From Ramlibacter sp. (GTDB lineage: Bacteria > Pseudomonadota > Gammaproteobacteria > Burkholderiales > Burkholderiaceae_C), in the NCBI RefSeq assembly GCF_028291745.1, contig NZ_JAQGNQ010000022.1, positions 1-54,730 on the forward strand: a stretch of DNA of 54,730 bases. The letters run 5' to 3'. Within the stretch, counting starts at the first letter, position 1; the number at the start of each line of letters is the position of its first letter. The translations under genes were made by a program, and so were the position numbers. Shown here in pieces: positions 8,243-16,112 of this stretch. The notes under the pieces were generated by a model that saw only the letters and a list, made by a program, of their open reading frames with translations, had not been told where the DNA came from and made no database searches.

Positions 8243-9652
8243 TCAGCCCGCGGCGTTGAGATCGGGCCAGCGGCGGTGCCAGTCCGTGGCCGCTTCGAAG
8301 GCATGTGCCACGCGGTAGACCATCGCTTCGTCGAAGGCCTTGCCGACAAGCTGCAGGCCCATGGGCAACCCGGTTTGCGAGAAACCCATGGGCACCGAGA
8401 TGGCTGGCGTGCCGGTGAGGTTGAATGGCGTGCGCGCCTGACGGTCGTACGTGCGGTCGACCTCCGCCTCGTCATCGATCGCGCACGGCAGCTCCAGACT
8501 GGAGACGCAGAGGGCCGCGTCGACCCGACCCATTGCTTGCGCGAATTCGTTGGTGAGCAAGGTGCGCATCTGCTGTGCCCGGATGTAGTCGGCCGCCGAG
8601 AGAAACGCTCCCGGCAGCAGGCGCGTGCGACCGCGCATGCCGTACTCGGCACCCCGGGTGCGCAGCCAGTGTTCGTGCAGCGCGAAGGCTTCGGCCTGAA
8701 GGATCAGACGGCCGCAACCTACATAGGTGTCCAGAGGCGAGAGCTGCAGCGGGATGAGTTCCGCGCCGAGCCCCGCGATCACCTGGCAGGCCTGCTGGAA
8801 CGCGCTGCGGATCTCGGCGTTGGCCCCCGCACCGAACTCCTCGAGGATGCCGATACGCAGCCCCGACAAGCCCTGCTCGGGACCGGGCGCCAGTGACGCA
8901 GCCGGATGGTGGACGCTCGAGGGGTCCGCGGGATCACGTCCCATGATCGCCTCCAGCACCAGCGCGTTGTCACGGACCGTGCGCGTGAGCGGCCCCACGT
9001 GATCGAGGGAGAATGCCAGCGGGAACACCCCGCGGCGGCTGACAGCCCCGTACGTCGCCTTCATGCCGGTGATACCGCAGGCGGTAGCGGGATTGCGGAC
9101 CGAACCGCCGGTGTCGGTGCCGATCGCAACGGGGGCAAAGCCAGCTGCGACCGCGACGGCGCCGCCGCTGGAAGAGCCGCCGGGATGATGCGTGCGCTTC
9201 CACGGATTGCGCGAGGGCGGCCACGGCAGGTCGAAGGAAGGACCGCCGGTGGCGAATTCGTGCAGCGCGCTTTTGCCGATGAAGATGGCTCCCGCTGCGC
9301 GCAGCCTGGTCACCACGAAAGCGTCGCTGCGCGCGACATGCTCCATGCGAAGCCTCGAGTGCGCCGAGGTGCGCTGGCCGGCGACGTCGATCAGGTCCTT
9401 CAACGCGATCGGAACGCCGTGCAAAGGGCCCCGCCAGCCGCCTTGCGCGATCTCGATCTCGGCGGTCCGGGCAGCGTCAAGTGCGCCTTCAGGGTCCGTG
9501 CTGATGAAAGCGTTGAGAGCCGGCTCGTAGCGCTTCAGACGTTCGACGAATGCAGTGACGTACTCCACCGGCGAAAGCTTGCGCGCGCGCAGCAGGCCGG
9601 CAGCGTCCGAGAGGGACAGTTGGGTCAGATCGGTGGAGGTGGGCGCGTTCAA
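8243..9652 (-). CDS. Amidase signature family hydrolase (AtzE/GatA-like)
   Basis: 469 residues. Triad regions: Lys in IALKDLIDVAG, the cis-Ser in PGGSSSGGAVAV and the nucleophile region [16 protein letters not shown]. GatA-like architecture with a C-terminal FNLTGTPAISVPMG segment. It heads an operon amidase - PuuE-like deacetylase - Bug - AtzG-like protein, so it may need the small last gene product as a partner. A LysR box 33 bases upstream and the LysR gene immediately upstream on the same strand suggest specific control. Three amidases in this window differ in their N-terminal regions and are not recent copies. Confidence 0.88.
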   Translation of the reverse strand: MNAPTSTDLTQLSLSDAAGLLRARKLSPVEYVTAFVERLKRYEPALNAFISTDPEGALDAARTAEIEIAQGGWRGPLHGVPIALKDLIDVAGQRTSAHSRLRMEHVARSDAFVVTRLRAAGAIFIGKSALHEFATGGPSFDLPWPPSRNPWKRTHHPGGSSSGGAVAVAAGFAPVAIGTDTGGSVRNPATACGITGMKATYGAVSRRGVFPLAFSLDHVGPLTRTVRDNALVLEAIMGRDPADPSSVHHPAASLAPGPEQGLSGLRIGILEEFGAGANAEIRSAFQQACQVIAGLGAELIPLQLSPLDTYVGCGRLILQAEAFALHEHWLRTRGAEYGMRGRTRLLPGAFLSAADYIRAQQMRTLLTNEFAQAMGRVDAALCVSSLELPCAIDDEAEVDRTYDRQARTPFNLTGTPAISVPMGFSQTGLPMGLQLVGKAFDEAMVYRVAHAFEAATDWHRRWPDLNAAG

Positions 9653-9684
9653 GGGTGCACTGCAGGGTCGAGCGTGCCATGATT

Positions 9685-9723
9685 ATTCCCATTCGGAATT
9701 CTGTGTCAACCACTATTCCGAAT
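9685..9723. promoter_or_regulatory. LysR-type operator upstream of the amidase operon
   Basis: Contains ATTC-N7-GAAT (9685-9699), the classic LysR box. Its ATTCGGAAT half (9691-9699) also forms a perfect nine-base inverted repeat with ATTCCGAAT at 9715-9723. The second arm lies in the last codons of the LysR gene. The box is 33 bases before the amidase ATG. Confidence 0.6.
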
Positions 9724-10626
9724 TGAGCCGCGCCTGCCGGGCCTGCGTTCCGCGGATCTGCCGATCTCCTCCAGCTGGCGAATCAGTGCCAGTGCCGGGT
9801 CGGACAGGGCAACTGCGCGGCTGCGCACAACCCCGATGGTCTGCGACGGCAGGAAGCGCGCAAGACTCACGATCGGGAGCCGAATCCCGGACACCGCGTC
9901 AGCCGCGCCACGCAGCCCGATGCCAAGCCCTACCCCCAGTTCCACGTAACGCTCCAGCATTTCCACGCTGTCCAGCTCAACCGCGATTTCGTACGGTACT
10001 TTCAGCCGGCGGAACTCACGTTCCAGCAGCGCCCGGGTCTCGGTGTGGAAACGCGGCACGATGAGGGGGTACTGCGCAAGCTCTTTCAGCGACTTGGGCG
10101 CCTCCTTGGCGAACGGGTGATCCTGCGGCGTGATGACGATGCGCTCGGATGGATAGAGCGGCGTGAATTCGAGGCTGCGCGAAGGCCCCGGATCGGGCGC
10201 CACAGCGAAGTCCACGCTGCCCGTCTCGACCATCTCGAATACTTCTTCCTTGGTGCCGGAGAGCACGCGGGTCCGCGTCGCTGGAAGCTGCTGCCGAAGC
10301 TGTCGGACCGCCTGCGGCAGCGCGTAGCCGACAAAGCCGTGAGGCACTCCGACGGCCACGCGCGCGGTGATCGCGAACGGTCCAAGATGGCTCAAGCCTT
10401 CGAGGCCTTCGACGAGGGGTTCGGCCATCCGAAGCAGGTTCGTGCCGGCAGCGGTGACCCGCAGCGGGCGCATGCCGCGCTCCAGGAGGGCCCGGCCGAT
10501 CTCCGCCTCCAGCCGCTGCACGTGCTTGGTGACAGCGGGCTGGCCGAGCCCCAGCGCCTCCGATGCCTTCGAGAAGCTTCCAAGCTTCGCGACCATGCAA
10601 AAGCTCCTGAGTTCCTTGATGTCCAA
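9706..10626 (-). CDS. LysR-family transcriptional regulator
   Basis: About 306 residues. The helix-turn-helix shows IKELRSFCMVAKLGSFSKAS and the recognition helix GQPAVTKHVQRLE. The TTG at 10626 is chosen because it places Leu-Asp-Ile-Lys-Glu-Leu at the normal LysR start with GGAG upstream; an ATG at 10749 would add 41 residues of low-quality sequence. It is transcribed towards the amidase operon, with only 53 bases between, unlike the usual divergent layout. The gene's 3' end contains half of a dyad that may be part of the operon's operator. Confidence 0.85.
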   Translation of the reverse strand: MDIKELRSFCMVAKLGSFSKASEALGLGQPAVTKHVQRLEAEIGRALLERGMRPLRVTAAGTNLLRMAEPLVEGLEGLSHLGPFAITARVAVGVPHGFVGYALPQAVRQLRQQLPATRTRVLSGTKEEVFEMVETGSVDFAVAPDPGPSRSLEFTPLYPSERIVITPQDHPFAKEAPKSLKELAQYPLIVPRFHTETRALLEREFRRLKVPYEIAVELDSVEMLERYVELGVGLGIGLRGAADAVSGIRLPIVSLARFLPSQTIGVVRSRAVALSDPALALIRQLEEIGRSAERRPGRRGSIRNSG

Positions 10627-10808
10627 ACGCAATCGCTCCGAGAGGGAAACCTGCTGGAAAATTCCGTGTAGCTGTGATGCTTGCGCAGATTGTCCATCGG
10701 AACCGATCGGATCGTCCTCGCTGCCAGGCACGGCAACCTGGCCCGCCATGGGCGATCAGCGGATGCCGCCGTCGCTCTTGCCCGACGTGGGCGGCAGAGG
10801 TCGGCCGC
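10627..10808. other. Intergenic region between NadX-like and LysR genes
   Basis: About 180 bases with no convincing gene. It holds a GCCGCC/GGCGGC inverted repeat around 10770-10796 that could end the leftward transcript coming from the NadX-like gene. It must also carry the promoter of the LysR gene; no clear -10/-35 pair was recognised. Confidence 0.3.
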
Positions 10809-11615
10809 TCAGAACCGGATCGGGCTCGCGTGATTCAGGATGGCGCGGGTCACGCTCCACGCAACCAGCATCGAGCTGCGCGGGTTGTCCGCAAAGGCGG
10901 CGTTGTACGTGCTGAATTCCAGCCGGCCGAAAGCACCGCTTGCGACCACGTGATGAACGTTGCAGTCCACCGCCGGGTCCGCCAGCAGCGTGACGTGGGT
11001 CTGGTCGAGGCCGATGCCGGCCATTGCGACGGTCGCCGCGACGTTGGCATTCTTCGGAAACCGCAAGGCCGCGGTGCGGGCCGGGCCCGCGAAGACCACC
11101 GTCGCTTCCTGCAGCTGCTCCAGCGAGTGTTGGCTCGCGGCGGCCGTGCCCTCCCAGGCCCGCGGCGGCTTGCGGCCGGTGTAGCGCACCTCGCTCAGGC
11201 CGCCGAGCGCCGCGGCCGCCAGGGCATCGATCGCGCCGATCGCGCCGGTGATCAACTGGGTGTAGGTGTGGCCCTTGCGCGCCGCGGCCTGCACGCTTGC
11301 GAGCACGCCCGGCGTGGCAAGCGCGCCCACCGAGCAGACCAGGCAAGGGATGCCGCGCTCCAGCGCCGGCACCACGTGCTGCGTCACCGCGGCGTCGCTC
11401 GCCATCTCCACGACCAGGTCGATCCCCGTGTCCGGCACCGCGTCGACCGCCAGCGCATCGCCCGACCCCGGCGCGGCTGCGCGCCCCTCTTGCGAGCGGG
11501 GCGACCGGACCACTGCGGCGACGTGCACGTCACTGCTGGCCGCGAGCTGCCTGCGCACTTCGGCGGCGATGACGCCGGTGCCGACCAGGCACAGTCGCAA
11601 GCGGCCGGCCGGCAT
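10809..11615 (-). CDS. Aspartate-dehydrogenase-like (NadX family) protein
   Basis: 268 residues, ATG 11615 overlapping the upstream stop codon by one base. The Rossmann motif LCLVGTGVIAAEV lies at the N-terminus. Family landmarks follow: LVCSVGALATPG, SG/TGAIGAIDAL, TGRKPP and FPKNANVAATVAMAGIGLDQTHV. Authentic NadX oxidises L-aspartate to iminoaspartate with NAD(P), but many relatives in catabolic operons act on other amino acids. It is the last gene of an operon with a Bug protein, a glutamate-cyclase-like protein and an M24 hydrolase, which points to use of an amino-acid-like substrate rather than NAD synthesis. Confidence 0.82.
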   Translation of the reverse strand: MPAGRLRLCLVGTGVIAAEVRRQLAASSDVHVAAVVRSPRSQEGRAAAPGSGDALAVDAVPDTGIDLVVEMASDAAVTQHVVPALERGIPCLVCSVGALATPGVLASVQAAARKGHTYTQLITGAIGAIDALAAAALGGLSEVRYTGRKPPRAWEGTAAASQHSLEQLQEATVVFAGPARTAALRFPKNANVAATVAMAGIGLDQTHVTLLADPAVDCNVHHVVASGAFGRLEFSTYNAAFADNPRSSMLVAWSVTRAILNHASPIRF

Positions 11616-12748
11616 CAGGCTGCCACGATGAAGGGCTCGTCCGTCGGAAACTTCGCGGACAGCAGCAGCGGCGCGCCGGCGCGAACCAGGATCATGTCCT
11701 GCACGTGCCAGAAGTCCTTGTGCGGCTCGAGCGCCAGCACCATGCCCTCCTCCAGCACGATGTCGGAGCCGCGCCGCAGGATCGGCTCCTGCTGGTGCCA
11801 CCAGGCGCCGACACCGTGGCCGACCAGCAGCGACTTGTACTGCCAGCGATTGCGCTCGAAGGCCTCCATGACGAACTGGTACAGATCGCCCACGCGCGCG
11901 CCGGCGCGGCAGCGGTCGATGGTGGCGCGGTAGATCTCCAGGTTGATCGCGTATTCGGCGCGCTGCGTCGGGCTCGGGGGGCCCATCAGCACATTGCGCG
12001 ACTGGTGGCCGGGGTAACCGCCCAGGTAGGCCACGTAGTCGGTGCGGATCACGTCACCGCGCGCGATGACGCGGTCGCTCTCGCCCGCGTACGCGATCGT
12101 GTTCTTGTCCGAGTTCAGGATGCCGTGCGCCCACTCGAAGCCCTTGTCCAGGCACGTCGCCACCATGTCGGCGTGCACCTTGCGCTCCGTGTCGTCGAAG
12201 CGCACGCGGCGGAACACATCGAGGTAGACGTCGTCCAGCAGGTCCGCGGCCCGGCGGATGTTCTCCACCTCCGCCGGCGTCTTGATCCAGCGCACCCGAT
12301 CCATCAGCGCCGTGCAGTCGGTCATGGCCAGCTGCGGCAGCGCGCGCTGCACCAGCTGCCAGTCGCGCGCGCTGACGTAGTCCTGCTCGAAGCCCACGCG
12401 CGCCCGTGCCAGGCCGGCCGCGCTGATCACTTCGGCGAGCTTGGCGTACGGCGACTCCACGTAGCCTTCGTACAGCTCGATGTGTTCGACCCAGGAGTCG
12501 CGCTGGGCCAGGCCGGCCGCCGTCTTGTTCGCGATGATCGTCGGCGGGCCGTTGCGCGGCCACAGCAGCAGCACCGCGCGTGCGGAGTCCGCCAGGTCCT
12601 GGTGGCGGGCCAGCGTGCCGGGGTACACCACGCCGGACAGGTAGGTGAAGTTCTGTCCGGATCGCAGCACCACGGCATCGAGCCCGGCCTCGTCCATCAG
12701 GGTGTTCAGACGCTCGACGTTGGCGATGTTCTTGCGAAGGCTTGTCAT
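11615..12748 (-). CDS. M24 (pita-bread fold) peptidase/creatinase-like hydrolase, degenerate metal site
   Basis: 377 residues, ATG 12748 with AGGAG upstream. It has an N-terminal creatinase-type domain, then the pita-bread domain. Metal-dependent M24 enzymes use Asp-Asp-His-Glu-Glu. Here the first Asp is kept (D237 in RTDYVAYLGG), but eleven residues later the second Asp is replaced by His (H248 in GYPGHQSR). The His of GHGVGAWWH and the Glu of ALEPHKD remain, and the last Glu appears as Gln in HVQDMILV. This is closer to metal-free creatinase-type hydrolases than to proline aminopeptidase. The neighbours suggest cleavage of a small C-N compound. Confidence 0.82.
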   Translation of the reverse strand: MTSLRKNIANVERLNTLMDEAGLDAVVLRSGQNFTYLSGVVYPGTLARHQDLADSARAVLLLWPRNGPPTIIANKTAAGLAQRDSWVEHIELYEGYVESPYAKLAEVISAAGLARARVGFEQDYVSARDWQLVQRALPQLAMTDCTALMDRVRWIKTPAEVENIRRAADLLDDVYLDVFRRVRFDDTERKVHADMVATCLDKGFEWAHGILNSDKNTIAYAGESDRVIARGDVIRTDYVAYLGGYPGHQSRNVLMGPPSPTQRAEYAINLEIYRATIDRCRAGARVGDLYQFVMEAFERNRWQYKSLLVGHGVGAWWHQQEPILRRGSDIVLEEGMVLALEPHKDFWHVQDMILVRAGAPLLLSAKFPTDEPFIVAA

Positions 12749-12798
12749 GAGAAAGGATCTCCTGGGTGTTTTTTGTTGGGGGGGGCCGACCGGCGCCC

Positions 12799-13791
12799 TC
12801 AGAAGGGACGCGTCGCGGCCGGCGCGAGCGATTGCGCCACGATGGTCCGCATCAGTTCGACGACTGCGGCGTTCGCCGCCGGCGGGATGCCGTCGCACCA
12901 GGCGCGCAGGGTGCCGGTGCCGCCGTCGACCAGGCCCAGCCCGACGCCGACGTGCGCGAGCGCGATCTCCTGTTCCGCGGTGTGGCACAGGGAAAGGTCG
13001 CCGCGCAACAGCGCCAGGCCAGCGGTCACGGCGTGCGCGCCCATGTTGGAGCTGTTGGCGACCAGCAGGACGTCGGTCTCGATGACCGAGTACACGCCGC
13101 CACCGCAAGGGGTGACCTCGGCGAAGGCGAACTCGGGCAGCGCCTGCATCATTCGCGCGTGAATGACGCCGAAGCCGATCTCGTTGCCGCCGTCGCCGAT
13201 GCCGACAGTGCGCCGGCCCAGCGCGCGCGCCGTCGTGAACAGGTGGTCCACATTGGCGCGGAAGCCGGCGCGGGACACGCCGGTGGCGCCGTAGATGACG
13301 CCGCTGGAATTGCCGCCGAGCCGCTCGATGGCGCAGACGACCTCGTGTTCTCGTGCGAGCTGCTCTTGCAGCGGCTGGTCACGCAAGCCGATCTCCAGCA
13401 CGTCGACGCGCGCGTCCAGACCGGTGGCTCGCAAGAGGCCGCGGAAAGGTCCTGCCGCGGCGGGATCGGTGAGGATGCGCACCGCATGCCCGATGGCCAC
13501 GAGCGCGCGCGCCAGCACCACCGTGCCGATCGGGCCGTCGTTCTCGCCCACCGGCATGTGGCCGGGGACCGCCGCGCCGCTGACAAGCAGCACGCGCGCC
13601 GGCGGCCGGTCGAAGACGCGCGCGGCTGCGTGCACCAGGGACATGCCGGTGACCTGGCGTGCCAACTGGTACATCGTCCACTTCGCGCCGCGCGGCAGCA
13701 GTCGGCTGCGCATCTCCACGTTCAGCAGCCGGTCGAGATTCTCGAAGGCGATGGTGTCGGCCAGCGCCGGATCGCACACGCCCTCAGTCAA
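12799..13791 (-). CDS. DUF4392 / D-glutamate-cyclase-like protein
   Basis: 330 residues. The DUF4392 family is the C-terminal domain of mitochondrial D-glutamate cyclase, which turns D-glutamate into 5-oxo-D-proline. Signatures seen are GENDGPIGTVVLARAL, ERLGGN-S and IGDGGNEIGFG, the Gly/Asp-rich motif typical of the family. No signal peptide. The start overlaps the Bug gene by eight bases, so the two are coupled. A gap of about 50 bases separates it from the M24 gene. A role with D-amino acids or cyclic amino acids would fit the NadX-like dehydrogenase downstream; this is inference. Confidence 0.8.
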   Translation of the reverse strand: MTEGVCDPALADTIAFENLDRLLNVEMRSRLLPRGAKWTMYQLARQVTGMSLVHAAARVFDRPPARVLLVSGAAVPGHMPVGENDGPIGTVVLARALVAIGHAVRILTDPAAAGPFRGLLRATGLDARVDVLEIGLRDQPLQEQLAREHEVVCAIERLGGNSSGVIYGATGVSRAGFRANVDHLFTTARALGRRTVGIGDGGNEIGFGVIHARMMQALPEFAFAEVTPCGGGVYSVIETDVLLVANSSNMGAHAVTAGLALLRGDLSLCHTAEQEIALAHVGVGLGLVDGGTGTLRAWCDGIPPAANAAVVELMRTIVAQSLAPAATRPF

Positions 13792-14779
13792 GCTTCGCTC
13801 CCGACTCCTGGATCACCCGGCGCCACTTCGGTACCTCGGCCTTCACCAGTGCGCCGAGGGCGGCCGCCGACGATCCGCTCGGCTCGACGCCCGCGGCCTT
13901 GAATCTCTCCCGGACCTGCTCCGAGGCCAGGGCGCGCTGCACTTCCGCATTGAGCCGTTCGACGATCGCGGGCGGCGTGCCCTTGGGGGCGAACAGCGCG
14001 TACCACGTCACCAGCTCGTAGCGGGGAACGGTTTCGCCGATCGCCGGAACGCCGGGCAGGTCTGGATCGCGCTGCGCGCTGCTGACGCCCAGCGCGCGCA
14101 GCTTGCCGGCGCGCATCTGCGGCAAGGCCGACGGCTTGGTGTCGAACATCATGTCGACCTGGCCGGCCAGCAGGTCCGTCATCGCCGGGCCGGCGCCGCG
14201 GTAGGGGACGTGCAGCAGGTTCGCGCCCGACAGGCTCTTGAACAGTTCGCCGCCCAGGTGCTGCGCCGAACCCGGTCCCGCGGACGCGAAGGTCAGGCCG
14301 GTACCGGCCGGCCGCTGCTTCGCCAGCGCCACCAGTTCGGCAACGTTCTTCACGGGCAGCGTCGGGCGGACCATCAGCAGCAAGGAAGTCTGCGCCACCA
14401 GCGACACCGGAGCGAAATCGGCGATCGGGTCGTAGCCCAGGTGGCCATAGAGGCTGGGATTCACGGCGTGCGTTGCGCTGCTGCCAAGCACCAGCGTGTA
14501 GCCGTCGGCCGGCGCGTGCGCGGCGAGGTCGGTGCCGAGGCTGCCGCCGGCACCCGCTCGGTTGTCGATGATGACCTGCTGCCCCATCTGCTGCGACAGG
14601 CGAGCGCCAATGATGCGGGCGACGACGTCGGTGCCGCCACCGGGTGGGAAGGGCGTGATCAGGCGGATGCTGCGATCGGGATAGCCGCCGGGCTGGGCGG
14701 CGGCCGTTGCGTGCGTCAGCAAGGCGGCGGCGCCCAGGGTGAAGCTGGCGAGCGCAGCGATAAAGTTTTTCATGGTCAT
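13784..14779 (-). CDS. Bug/TctC-type periplasmic solute-binding protein
   Basis: About 331 residues; the start could be ATG 14779 or ATG 14773. Signal peptide FIAALASFTLGAAALL, then cleavage near ATAAAQ. Family landmarks: YPDRSIRLITPFPPGGGTD, DNRAGAGGSLGTDLAA, PADGYTLVLG and VPYRGAGPAMTDLLAGQ. First gene of the four-gene leftward operon, divergent from the LysR gene at 14911. Its position before the glutamate-cyclase-like gene suggests that the ligand is the operon's amino-acid-like substrate. Confidence 0.92.
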   Translation of the reverse strand: MTMKNFIAALASFTLGAAALLTHATAAAQPGGYPDRSIRLITPFPPGGGTDVVARIIGARLSQQMGQQVIIDNRAGAGGSLGTDLAAHAPADGYTLVLGSSATHAVNPSLYGHLGYDPIADFAPVSLVAQTSLLLMVRPTLPVKNVAELVALAKQRPAGTGLTFASAGPGSAQHLGGELFKSLSGANLLHVPYRGAGPAMTDLLAGQVDMMFDTKPSALPQMRAGKLRALGVSSAQRDPDLPGVPAIGETVPRYELVTWYALFAPKGTPPAIVERLNAEVQRALASEQVRERFKAAGVEPSGSSAAALGALVKAEVPKWRRVIQESGAKLD

Positions 14780-14841
14780 GCCCCATCGGCCTGCGCGGGG
14801 TGCGGCGCGGAGCGCTGTCCCAGGGCAAGGAGCTACCAGTC

Positions 14842-14864
14842 TGTGGCATGCCCATCAGCCCACA
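14842..14864. promoter_or_regulatory. Weak dyad in the Bug / LysR divergent region
   Basis: TGTGG (14842-14846) and CCACA (14860-14864) form a short inverted repeat about 50 bases before the LysR ATG and 60 before the Bug start. It is in the right place for a LysR site, but the arms are short. Confidence 0.25.
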
Positions 14865-14910
14865 AAGCGCATAATTCCTATGGGGCCATTCAAAAATCTG
14901 ATGGCCGAAC

Positions 14911-15870
14911 ATGAGCGCGGATCGCAGACCCTTTGCCTACGGGCACCTGAAGCTGAGACACCTGCACCTGCTGGCGCTGCTGGAGCAGGAGCGGTCGATC
15001 ACGCGGGCCGCCGAAGAACTGAACCTGACGCAGCCCGCGGTGAGCGCCATGCTGCGGGAACTCGAATCGATCTTCGGGCTGCAGATGGTGCAGCGCAGTC
15101 CGCGCGGCGTCGTGCTCACGCCGGGTGCGCGTGCCGCCTTGCGCCGTTTTTCCATCGCGCTGGCCGAAGTCGATTCGGCACGCGACGAGGCGCTGCTCGC
15201 CGAGCAGCACGCAAGCCAGCGCCTGCGGGTCGGCGCGCTCGCGATCGCGATGGTGGAACTCGTTCCCGATGCGATGCGCAGCTTCCTGGCGTGCACCGGC
15301 AATGTGCGCGTGGAGTTTTCCGAAGGGACGGTCGATGGCCTGACCGACCTGTTGATGCGCGGCGAGCTCGACTGCGTCGTCGGCCGGATCGGGGCGGCCT
15401 GGGCCGGCTCTGCGGCCGCCGCGCAACTGGGGCAGGCCAGGCTGTTCGACGAACCGCGCTGGATCGTCTGCCGCGCCGGCCATCCACTGGCGGCGCAGCG
15501 CTCGGTCGGCTTGCGGGCGCTGGCGGGACAGTCCTGGGTCTTGCCGCCGCCGCCCTCGTCGACGCGCACGCTGTTCGACGAGCTGTTCCTGGTGCGCGGA
15601 CTGACGCCGCCGGGGCCAACCGTGGAATCCGCCTCGGTCCACTCCAATCTGATGATGATCGCCACCACCGACCTGCTGGCGCTGGCGCCGCGGGTGGTGG
15701 CGCAACACTACATCGCGGCGGGGCAACTGCAGAAGCTGCCGGCCGCCGTCACGCTCACCGGGATGTCGGTGTCGGCGATCTGGCGGCGCACCGGCGAGAA
15801 CGACGCGCTGGTGGCCCGCTTCCGCGACGCGCTGGTGCTCGCCAGCGTGGGCAAGCTGCGCAAGAAGTGA
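14911..15870 (+). CDS. LysR-family transcriptional regulator (GbpR/PcaQ-like branch)
   Basis: 319 residues. The helix-turn-helix begins after an 11-residue leader (LKLRHLHLLALLEQERSITRAA) with recognition helix TQPAVSAMLRELE. The LKLRHL opening and the SPRGVVLTPGARA wing are typical of the branch that contains galactose-binding-protein and protocatechuate regulators. It is divergent from the Bug-DUF4392-M24-NadX operon and is its likely regulator. The gene is followed at once by a perfect hairpin. Confidence 0.88.
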   Translation: MSADRRPFAYGHLKLRHLHLLALLEQERSITRAAEELNLTQPAVSAMLRELESIFGLQMVQRSPRGVVLTPGARAALRRFSIALAEVDSARDEALLAEQHASQRLRVGALAIAMVELVPDAMRSFLACTGNVRVEFSEGTVDGLTDLLMRGELDCVVGRIGAAWAGSAAAAQLGQARLFDEPRWIVCRAGHPLAAQRSVGLRALAGQSWVLPPPPSSTRTLFDELFLVRGLTPPGPTVESASVHSNLMMIATTDLLALAPRVVAQHYIAAGQLQKLPAAVTLTGMSVSAIWRRTGENDALVARFRDALVLASVGKLRKK

Positions 15871-15891
15871 GGCGCACCGGGCCGTGCGCCT
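15870..15891 (+). terminator. Hairpin after the LysR gene
   Basis: GGCGCAC (15871-15877) pairs perfectly with GTGCGCC (15884-15890) around a six-base loop, directly after the stop codon. No T-run follows, so it may stabilise the 3' end rather than terminate alone. Confidence 0.5.
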
Positions 15892-15922
15892 GGCTTCACG
15901 CCGATCTGCCGTAGCTTGGTAT

Positions 15923-15942
15923 GCATTTTGAATACAAAATGC
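15923..15942. promoter_or_regulatory. Candidate GntR/FCD operator 1
   Basis: Perfect inverted repeat GCATTTTG-AATA-CAAAATGC. Its core TTGAATACAA matches the TTGNATNCAA type seen at two other places near the GntR gene at 17144. It lies about 170 bases before the Bug gene at 16113. Confidence 0.5.
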
Positions 15943-16050
15943 CACTTCGCCAGCGCAGATGAAGCCTGCTAAAAAGCGGCCTCGCTCTTGGGCCACGCCC
16001 GAAAGCGGGCGAGAACGGCACCGTCGTGGGGCGCAAGACCAATGGAAAAC

Positions 16051-16066
16051 GTGCATGCAAAATGCA
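16051..16066. promoter_or_regulatory. Candidate GntR/FCD operator 2
   Basis: GTGCATGCAAAATGCA; its reverse complement begins TGCATTTTGCATGCA, sharing the GCATTTTG arm of operator 1. It is 47 bases before the GTG start of the Bug gene, a position suited to repression. Confidence 0.42.
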
Positions 16067-16112
16067 TATCCGCAGGCTCACCTTTGAAATCCTTGTTGAA
16101 AGGGAATCGCCA

